A DNA stretch of 64,000 bases, taken from positions 620,001 to 684,000 of the forward strand of contig NZ_JAUSTE010000001.1 of assembly GCF_030812675.1 (NCBI RefSeq). Direction: 5' to 3'. The translations under genes were made by a program, and so were the position numbers. Source of the DNA: Sinomonas atrocyanea. GTDB lineage: Bacteria; Actinomycetota; Actinomycetes; Actinomycetales; Micrococcaceae. The notes beneath the pieces are model-generated. The model was not told the origin of the DNA. It worked only from the letters and a program-made list of their open reading frames with translations, and did not search any database. Positions 23,896-30,692 of this stretch are shown in pieces; position 1 is the stretch's first letter; each line of letters opens with the position of its first letter.

Positions 23896-25326
23896 ATGGG
23901 GGATGAAGGGAGGGAACTTGTTGGACAAGGCAGCCACGCTGCCTTTCACCCAAGGACGAAGGCGCGGAAAAAGTTCTGGATTCTGACATGGTTGGCATTC
24001 CTACCCTTCGTCTTGATTCGGTCCGAGAATCTAGCCGAATCCGATACGTTCTGGGAGGTTCGCACAGGGCTCTTTACGGTCTCCCAAGGCCGAATTCCCT
24101 CTGTCGATCCGTTCTCGTGGACCGTCAGTGGAAAACCATGGACCCTAAACTCTTGGGCGTTCGACGTCATCCTGGGCTTGTTCTACGATGCAGCCGGCTT
24201 GGTCGGCGTTGCTCTTGTATGCGCATGTCTTATCGCCGGAATCGGCGCACTGGTGCTGGTTCTCGCCCGGCAGCTCGGAGCATCCCCGGTGGCGTCCGGG
24301 TGGATGCTCGTGATCGGGGCGCCCTTATTGACACTATTCCTGTCGGCGCGGCCCCAGCTTGTTGACTACATCGCTGTTCTGGCACTCGTGGTGGTCCTAC
24401 GGCGACTTGTAGAGGCGCGTCAGCGGACTCCGCGGCTGCTCGCTATCGCCATCATTACTGTGCTGTGGGTCAACTTGCACGCAGGAGCTTTGCTAGGTGT
24501 GGCCATAGTAGCTGCCAGTGGCCTTTTGGTCTTCTTGAGGCGAGGCACGCGTGGGCGTGCCGGCTGGCTTCTGGCTGCACTATTGATAACAGCGGTCTGC
24601 TCACTTCTGAATCCTTACGGCACGGGGCTGCTCACCCAGACGCTCCAAGTTAGGCGTGAATCGGCCGTCATAGCCGAATGGCAGCCATTCAACCCGGCCG
24701 ACCCCCTACAGCTCATCATGTTCACCCTCGGTCTTCTTGGCCTCGGCACAGCGGCACGACGCGGGGATCCGGTCTTCACGGCCGCCATAGGGGTCGCAGC
24801 TGGCGGATCTGTGGCTGCAATGCGCATCCTTCCCGTCCTCGTCTTGCTCGCGTTGCCGGTCTTGGCGGCTCTTGCATCCCACGAGGTGGTTCTGCGCTAC
24901 CTTGCTAGTCGTCGTCGCATGTTTGCCCAAGCTGCCGCCGGCATCTTCGTGGTCGCAGGGGGGCTGGCAGTTTTCAATCTTCCTTTCTTTGGTCGCCCGG
25001 ATCCGACGCATTTCCCTAGCTCATCCATTAGGGTCATTCCCGCTGGATGCAAGCTGTTCAATGATTATCAGCTTGGCGGACTGGTGATCTTGGAGAGGCC
25101 CGATGTGCTGGTATCCATTGATTCGCGAAACGACCTGTATGGCGCAGATCGGGTTGCACAATCCTTGCGTACAGTTGACGCTCAAGGCGATCTGAACAAA
25201 GGGCTGGCCGGTGCAGACTGCGTCTTGGTTCCTCCGACGACAGGCCTGGCCCGCTGGCTACACACAAGTCCCGATTGGGATCTCAAGTCCTCCGAAACGA
25301 CAGCAGAATTGTTCGTCCGCCGTTGA
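23896..25326 (+). CDS. Polytopic membrane protein (GT-C-like), passenger of the IS21 element
   Basis: 476 aa from ATG 23896. A basic N-terminus leads to about ten hydrophobic segments over residues 27-365, then a soluble C-terminal domain of about 110 residues. After the first helix comes ESDTFWEVRTGLFTVSQG and VDPFSWTVSGKPWTLNSW, a D-x-F-W / D-P-F-S-W pattern seen in membrane proteins resembling GT-C glycosyltransferases (PMT/ArnT-like first loop). Function is not established. Its DNA is clearly less GC-rich than its surroundings, and it lies inside an IS21-type element in place of istB, so it was probably acquired from elsewhere. A hairpin follows its stop codon, so it looks like a complete gene. 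Confidence 0.75.
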   Translation: MGDEGRELVGQGSHAAFHPRTKARKKFWILTWLAFLPFVLIRSENLAESDTFWEVRTGLFTVSQGRIPSVDPFSWTVSGKPWTLNSWAFDVILGLFYDAAGLVGVALVCACLIAGIGALVLVLARQLGASPVASGWMLVIGAPLLTLFLSARPQLVDYIAVLALVVVLRRLVEARQRTPRLLAIAIITVLWVNLHAGALLGVAIVAASGLLVFLRRGTRGRAGWLLAALLITAVCSLLNPYGTGLLTQTLQVRRESAVIAEWQPFNPADPLQLIMFTLGLLGLGTAARRGDPVFTAAIGVAAGGSVAAMRILPVLVLLALPVLAALASHEVVLRYLASRRRMFAQAAAGIFVVAGGLAVFNLPFFGRPDPTHFPSSSIRVIPAGCKLFNDYQLGGLVILERPDVLVSIDSRNDLYGADRVAQSLRTVDAQGDLNKGLAGADCVLVPPTTGLARWLHTSPDWDLKSSETTAELFVRR

Positions 25327-25348
25327 TTCTCGAACTCGCGTTCGAGAA
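25327..25348 (+). terminator. Hairpin after the passenger gene
   Basis: TTCTCGAAC (25327-25335) and GTTCGAGAA (25340-25348) form a perfect 9-bp stem with loop TCGC. It begins immediately after the passenger stop codon and probably ends its transcript, although the downstream T-tract is weak. Confidence 0.6.
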
Positions 25349-25439
25349 GCTCTCTACATTTCTGCGGAATTTTCTCTGCTGGACCGAGCGTCGGGCCGCT
25401 GGCTGAGCGACTCACGGCCTCGCGGAGCGCCGCGGACGG

Positions 25440-26081
25440 GTCGATCGCGACGGATCAGGTGGCGAGTCGTGGCGGATGTTCCGGGCCGGGACGCCGCCGA
25501 ACTCCTCGAACGCCCCGATGGCCCTCGAGGAAGGCCTCCTGTGCCTGCGAGAGGCAGATCCGGTGCACGGCGCGACCGCTGTGGCTTAGGCGCATGACGA
25601 ACATGTGACACTTCGTCTTCACCCCGCCCAGCACCACCCAGAGCTCGCCGAAGTCCACCTCGGCCTCCGCCCCCAGGGCGTGCTCCTGCGGGACGAACAC
25701 CTCCACCCTCCTCCCCGCGGCGAGATCGATCTGCGCCCGGCGGAGGCGGACGTAGTCCCGCACCGTCGAATACGACAGGTCCCTGGCCCCGTACTCGTCG
25801 GCGAGCCGGGCCAGGATCCTCGTGGCGGTATGCCGCTGCTTCCTCGGCGCCTCGAGGTCCTCGCGGAGCATCGCGTCGATCGCGTCCTTGAACGGGCCAA
25901 GCGTGGACGAAGCCCGCACCGGGGTCTTCCGCGGCGGTGGCTCCGCGCGCGAGAGGGCCGTGCGGACCGTGTCCCGGCCCACCCCGTGCCGACGGGCCAG
26001 GGCCCGGATACCGAGGCCCTCGACCCGGACATCCCGCCGGATCCGGGCGAACAGCTCCACACGACTTCCCATCCGAACCAC
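25440..26081 (-). pseudogene. IS21-family transposase istA, 5' remnant (frameshifted and truncated)
   Basis: From GTG 26081 the frame gives an IstA N-terminus: ALARRHGVGRDTVRTAL (helix-turn-helix), then RILARLADEYGARDLSYSTVRDYVRLRR, and the start of the DDE integrase core (AEVDFGELWVVLGGVKTKCHMFVM, first catalytic Asp). At about 25510 the frame shifts: the continuation AFEEFGGVPARNIRHDS is found in another frame. Homology then stops near 25440, where AT-richer sequence begins. A normal IstA is about 400-550 residues and is followed by the ATPase IstB, so this gene is dead. Confidence 0.88.
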
Positions 26082-26122
26082 CTCACGTAGGCAAACCCCT
26101 CGGGCATCCCACCGTCAAAGGT

Positions 26123-26215
26123 GGTCCTGAATCAAACCGTCACAACACGCCGGTCCGCAGGCAGGTGGTCCTGAATCAAGCCGTCACACCGGTCCTGAAT
26201 CAAGCTGCATAGTCA
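26123..26215. repeat. IS21-type right end with three subterminal repeats
   Basis: Three related units lie at 26123-26143, 26167-26187 and 26191-26215 (core GGTCCTGAATCAAGCCGTCA and variants). The last runs to the terminal TGACTATG when read inward. They mirror the unit at the left end. Confidence 0.88.
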
Positions 26216-26757
26216 CTCCTCGCGAAAGGCCAGAGGAGCCCCACCCCGCTGGCCACCTTGACCAGAGCTGCAAAAGACCACAGGGCAGGCATTCGCGCGG
26301 GGAGGACCAGAACGACGGCGAGGAAGAGATAGATGTTGCCGACAAGCATCTCGTGCAACGCAAAGAGGGACTACGGCGCGGACCACTTGACGGGGAGAGG
26401 CCACAGGAGCCAGAACAGCGCAATGGCTTGGAAGAGCATCCACAGAAGACGGAAGGCCGGCCACGGTAGCAGCCCGAGAGGCTTGACCAAGGCGACGAAG
26501 GCCGGTGAGTAGAGGTAGGCATCCGCTTCGCCGGGCATCCTGCTGTAGTCGAGCGGCCCTTGAGCGGCCAGCCAGTATGCGTGCGAGTCAATGCCCACCG
26601 GCAGGCGCCCCGTTAGGAAGTAACCGAACCCGTAAAGGAGTGACAGGCTCAGAGGCCAGATCAGGATGGTCGCGGCGCCATCCGCGAGTGCCTGGTGATC
26701 CGCGAAATCGCTGAAGGCGCCCTATCGTTGGCTGAGCCGGACACCACCATTACCCAT
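26216..26757 (-). pseudogene. GT87/DUF2029 membrane glycosyltransferase copy, N-terminal fragment with two in-frame stops
   Basis: From ATG 26757 the frame meets TAG at 26722-26724 after 11 codons. It then reads on in the same frame through ILIWPLSLSLLYGFGYFL, RLPVGIDSHAYWLAAQG and YLYSPAFVALVKPLGLLPW. A second in-frame TAG (26371-26373) follows, and then LFALHEMLVGNIYLFLAVV and ALVKVASGVGLLWPFAR up to the IS21-type element. Every block aligns with the intact gene next door. The fragment is a tandem duplicate that carries two nonsense codons as well as the insertion. Its rest is at 23155-23539. Confidence 0.9.
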
Positions 26758-26792
26758 ATGTTTCCCCAAACCAGTAGATGCCGGAGCTCGAG

Positions 26793-27716
26793 CTAGACCA
26801 AGTTCGGCTGCGGCGTCGGCTCCTGCGTTGATTCGGCCACGTGCGGTGCCAGTGGAGCGGCAGCGCCATCAGCCATCAGCAGTCTTGGAATCATCAGGAA
26901 GAGCGCGAGCGGCCCCATCCCTGCGAGGACCGGCGTGGCCAAGAACATCGCGGGGGCGAGTAGGAACGACCAGTTGAGCCGCGCTCCCAGGACCACGAGC
27001 CCCACAGCGAGGAGGGTGCGAATGACGTAGTTCGTTGTGCTGTCCGGGGTTCCACTACGGTGCGAGAGGAGAAACTCGAACCAGGCGTTCCACGCCCCGG
27101 GATCGATAGCGTAACCCGCAACGAAGATCGCCACGGTCGTACCCGCCCCAACGCCAAAGGACTTCCAGTCGCCCCGAGCCAGCGGCCACAGCAGCCCAAC
27201 CCCCGTGGCGACCTTGGTGAGCGCCCCGAATGCCCACACTCCGGGCGCCCGCGCCGCTACTACGGCAGCAGCGGCCAAGAAGAGGAAGATATTGCTTCCG
27301 ATCAGCTCCGGGATGGCTGCGACAAACAGCGGTATTGCCCACGTTGGCCTGAGGGGGCGGAGGAGCCAGAAGAGCACAGCGGACTCCAGCAGGATCCAGA
27401 GAACCTCGAAGACCGGCCACGGAAGCACTCCAAGCGGCCTGATGGCGGAGAGGAAGGCGGGTGAGTAGAGATACGCGTCGATCTCGCCCGGAACCCTCGT
27501 GTAGCTCAGCGGCCCCTGCAGTGCTAGCCAGTATGCGTGGGAATCCGTTCCCACCGGCTGCCGCTCCTCGACTAGGAAACGATAGACCGGGAAGAGGGTT
27601 GCCAAGCCCATGGGCCAGATGAGGAACCCGGCCATACGTCCGATGACCGGGTACTGCGCAGCGTACTCACTGAACGGGCCGAATCGGTGCCCCCGGTCGG
27701 GCGCAGTAAAGGCCAT
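26793..27716 (-). CDS. GT87/DUF2029-family polyprenol-phosphate-dependent mannosyltransferase-like membrane protein
   Basis: 307 aa from ATG 27716, preceded by GGGGGAT; a further in-frame ATG lies 27 bases upstream. It is hydrophobic throughout, with about eight to nine membrane helices. After helix 1 comes PVGTDSHAYWLALQGPLSY, where the Asp is in the position of the GT-C catalytic Asp, then EIDAYLYSPAF and RPLGVLPW. These match the DUF2029/GT87 family, whose known members use polyprenol-phosphate-mannose for cell-wall glycans. It is shorter than typical GT87 proteins (about 400 aa). It is downstream of glmM on the same strand, and upstream of its own decayed tandem copy. Confidence 0.82.
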   Translation of the reverse strand: MAFTAPDRGHRFGPFSEYAAQYPVIGRMAGFLIWPMGLATLFPVYRFLVEERQPVGTDSHAYWLALQGPLSYTRVPGEIDAYLYSPAFLSAIRPLGVLPWPVFEVLWILLESAVLFWLLRPLRPTWAIPLFVAAIPELIGSNIFLFLAAAAVVAARAPGVWAFGALTKVATGVGLLWPLARGDWKSFGVGAGTTVAIFVAGYAIDPGAWNAWFEFLLSHRSGTPDSTTNYVIRTLLAVGLVVLGARLNWSFLLAPAMFLATPVLAGMGPLALFLMIPRLLMADGAAAPLAPHVAESTQEPTPQPNLV

Positions 27717-27758
27717 GAGATCCCCCATCCATCTCGAGGCCACGCCTCGCTTTCATCG

Positions 27759-29108
27759 CTAGGCGAGGGCCAACTGACTTTGTACCACGGCGGCGAGGCG
27801 CGCGGCGATGGCCTGGGCGGTCTCCTCGTCGGCGGCCTCGACCATGACCCGGACCACGGGCTCGGTGCCCGAGGGGCGCAGGAGCACGCGGCCGGTCTCC
27901 CCGAGCTGGGCCTCGGCGTCGGCCACGGCGGCCGCCACGCCCGGGTCCGCGGAGACGCGGGCCTTGTCCACGCCCTTGACGTTGATGAGGACCTGCGGGA
28001 GGCGGGTCATCACGGCCGAGAGCTCCTTGAGCGTCTTGCCCGTCCGCGCCACCTGGGCCGCGATCTGCAGGCCCGTGAGCACGCCGTCGCCGGTGGTCGC
28101 GAAGTCGGAGAAGATCACGTGCCCGGACTGCTCGCCGCCGAGCGAGTAGCCGCCGGCGCGCATCTCCTCGAGCACGTAGCGGTCCCCCACGGCGGTCTCG
28201 CGGATGGTGATGCCCGCCTCGCGCAGGGCGATCTTGAGGCCGAGGTTGCTCATCACGGTGGCAACGAGCACGTCGTCGCGGAGCTTGCCGGCGTCCTTGA
28301 GGGCGAGGCCGAGGATGGCCATGATCTGGTCGCCGTCCACCACGGTGCCCTCGTGGTCCACGGCGAGGCAGCGGTCGGCGTCGCCGTCGTGGGCCACGCC
28401 CAGGTCGGCGCCGTGCTCCACGACCGCGGCCTGGAGCTTCTCGAGGTGGGTGGAGCCCACGCCCTCGTTGATGTTGAGCCCGTCCGGGTCGGCGCCGATC
28501 ACCACGACCTCGGCGCCGGCGTCCTTGAACACCTGCGGCGAGCAGCCGGATGCGGCGCCGTTGGCGCAGTCGAGCACCACGGTGAGCCCGTCGAGGCGGT
28601 GGGGGAGGGTGGTGAGCAGGTGGACGATGTAGCGGTCCTCCGCGTCGGAGAAGCGCTGGATGCGGCCCACGCCGGGGCCGGTGGGGCGGTGCGGCTCGCT
28701 GGCGAGGAGCGCCTCGATCTGGTCCTCGACCTCGTCGGGGAGCTTCTGGCCGCCGCGGGCGAAGAACTTGATGCCGTTGTCCGGGGCCGGGTTGTGGCTC
28801 GCGGAGATCATCACGCCGAAGTCGGCGCCGAGGTCCGCCACGAGGTAGGCGGCGGCGGGGGTCGGGAGGACGCCGGCGTCGTACACGTCCACGCCCGCGC
28901 TCGCGAGGCCGGCCTCGACGGCCGCACCGAGGAACTCGCCGGAGGCTCGGGGATCGCGGGCGACGACGGCGCGCGGCCGGGTGCCGTCCGGCACCTGCTG
29001 GTGGCCGAGGACGACGGCGGCCGCCTGGGAGAGCTTGAGGGCGAGCTCGGCGTCGAGGAGGCCATTGGCCAGCCCGCGCACGCCGTCAGTACCGAAGAGC
29101 CTAGTCAC
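27759..29108 (-). CDS. glmM: Phosphoglucosamine mutase
   Basis: 449 aa with GTG start at 29108. Family motifs are [15 protein letters not shown], the phosphoserine loop [17 protein letters not shown], the metal loop AHDGDADRC, the sugar-binding GGEQSGH, and the C-terminal phosphate site [15 protein letters not shown]. It converts glucosamine-6-phosphate to glucosamine-1-phosphate for UDP-GlcNAc. In related genomes glmM follows rplM-rpsI; here it is separated from rpsI by about 7 kb of other genes. Confidence 0.97.
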   Translation of the reverse strand: MTRLFGTDGVRGLANGLLDAELALKLSQAAAVVLGHQQVPDGTRPRAVVARDPRASGEFLGAAVEAGLASAGVDVYDAGVLPTPAAAYLVADLGADFGVMISASHNPAPDNGIKFFARGGQKLPDEVEDQIEALLASEPHRPTGPGVGRIQRFSDAEDRYIVHLLTTLPHRLDGLTVVLDCANGAASGCSPQVFKDAGAEVVVIGADPDGLNINEGVGSTHLEKLQAAVVEHGADLGVAHDGDADRCLAVDHEGTVVDGDQIMAILGLALKDAGKLRDDVLVATVMSNLGLKIALREAGITIRETAVGDRYVLEEMRAGGYSLGGEQSGHVIFSDFATTGDGVLTGLQIAAQVARTGKTLKELSAVMTRLPQVLINVKGVDKARVSADPGVAAAVADAEAQLGETGRVLLRPSGTEPVVRVMVEAADEETAQAIAARLAAVVQSQLALA

Positions 29109-29213
29109 CCGCCCTAGTTTACTGGGCGCGGGAAACCCGATGGTCGGGCGGAGCCGGAACCCTCACTCCAACCGGCCCTATCGCGCGCCATGTGCCCCGC
29201 CCACAATGGCCTC

Positions 29214-30618
29214 ATGCGCAGATCTGCCCGCCTGACCGCGTTCGGGGTCCTGCGGGACGCGCGGCGGGCGCTTCGGGGCGGGCGCGCCGCCGTCGAGGCG
29301 CGGCAGCGGGAGCGCCTCGCGGCCCTGCTGCAGCACGCCCGCGCCCACTCGGCCTTCTACGCGGAGCTGTACGCCGGGCTCCCGCAGCACCCCGATCTGG
29401 GGTCGCTGCCGCCGGTGACCAAGGCCCAGCTGATGGGCCACTTCGACGCGTGGGTGACCGATCCCGAGGTCACCAAGGACGCGCTCCTGCGCTTCACCGC
29501 GCGGCAGGACACGATCGGGACCGACTTCCTGGGCCGCTACGTCGTCTTCACCACCTCGGGCTCGACCGGCGAGCCGACGCTCCTCGTGCAGGATGCCCGC
29601 GCCCTGGCCGTCATGAATGGACTGGCCTACGGCCGGCCGCCGTACATCAGCCGGCAGGTGCTGCTCCGCATGCTGGCCAAGGGGATCCGCGGGGCCGCGG
29701 TCTTCGCCTCCGGCGGCCACTTCCTCACCGCCGTCATGTACACGCGCCGGATTCGCTCGGTGCCGCTCCGGCGCCGGTACGTGCGCTTCTTCTCCGTGCT
29801 GGAGCCGGTCGCGCAGCTGGTCGAGGAGCTGAACGCCTACCGGCCGGCGATGCTCGAGTCGTACGCGAGCGGGCTGGAGGTGCTGGCCGAGGAGCAGGCC
29901 GCGGGGCGGCTGCGCGTCGCCCCGGCCCTCGTGGCCTGCGGCGGAGAGCAGCTGCTGCCGGCCGTGCGCCGTCGGATCGAGGAGGTGTTCGGCTGCCCGC
30001 TGCTCGAGCTGTACAGCGCCTCGGAGGCGAGCCCTCTCGCCCTCCCCTGCCGCTACGGCGAGCAGCACGTGAACGCGGACTGGTTCATCCTCGAGCCGAT
30101 CGACAGCGCCGGCAGGCCCGTGCCCGGGGGGGGCGCTCTCGCACTCGGTGCTGCTGACCAACCTGGCCAACTTCGTCCAGCCGATCATCCGCTACGAGCT
30201 CGGCGACTCCGTGCGCCTCGGTGCGCAGCAGTGCCGCTGCGGGAGCCCCCTGCCCACCGTCCGCATCGAGGGCCGCACCGACGAGGTCCTCCGGTTCGAG
30301 GGACCCGCGGGCACCGTGGCCCTGCTGCCCATGGCCCTGGGCACGGTCGTGGAGGAGACCCCCGGCGTGCACCGGTTCCAGGTGCTGCAGACGGGTCCGG
30401 ACGCCCTGGCCGTCCGCGTCGAGGTCCTGCCCGGGCACGAGCAGCACTCGGTGGAGGCGGAGGTGCTTGCGCGACTGCGCTCCCACCTCGATGACCAGGG
30501 ACTCCCGGGCGTCGGCGTGGCGCTCGATCCCGAGCCGATCCGCCTGAATCCCAAGGGCGGGAAGCTGCGCCACGTGCTCCACGCGCCGGCCGCGCCGCCG
30601 GCTGTGGACGCGACGTAG
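29214..30618 (+). pseudogene. Phenylacetate-CoA ligase-like adenylate-forming enzyme, frameshifted
   Basis: From ATG 29214 (or 29190) the frame encodes an ANL-type enzyme: KAQLMGHFDAWVTDPEV, VVFTTSGSTGEPTLLVQD (ATP-loop), VACGGEQLLPAVRRRIEEVFG, LYSASEASPLALPC. At a run of eight Gs (30126-30133) the frame is lost. The family continuation ALSHSVLLTNLANFVQPIIRYELGDSV and the C-terminal domain (RIEGRTDEVLRF, LNPKGGKLRHVLHA) follow in the +1-shifted frame to 30618. Seven Gs would give one reading frame. So either the gene is inactivated, it is phase-variable, or the homopolymer was misread. The family (PaaK/CoF-synthetase-like) activates carboxylates as adenylates; the substrate is unknown. Confidence 0.8.
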
Positions 30619-30631
30619 CCCCGGCATGCGG

Positions 30632-30663
30632 CGGCGGGAGGGGCCTGAGGCGCCCTCCCGCCG
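30632..30663. terminator. Bidirectional hairpin between convergent genes
   Basis: Perfect 11-bp arms (30632-30642 with 30653-30663) with a short inner GCC/GGC pairing lie between the ligase-like gene and the coiled-coil gene. Confidence 0.65.
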
Positions 30664-30692
30664 TCGTGCGTCACGCCCCGCCGGGCCCAGCG

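Larger units (their letters stand above)
23540..26215. mobile_element. Defective IS21-family element carrying a foreign membrane-protein gene
   Basis: The 2676-bp element begins TGGCTATG and ends CATAGTCA, so it has the TG/CA termini of IS21 elements, and it is flanked by CTCCTC on both sides. Both ends carry the same subterminal repeat (GTGACGGCTTGATTC-type; 23569-23589 at the left, inverted at 26167-26187 and 26123-26143 at the right). Multiple subterminal repeats are typical of IS21. Near the right end is the N-terminal part of istA (minus strand). The rest of istA and all of istB are absent. In their place is an oppositely oriented, AT-richer gene (23896-25326). Positions 23591-23895 show no recognisable gene. 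The element cannot encode its own transposition. Confidence 0.88.
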
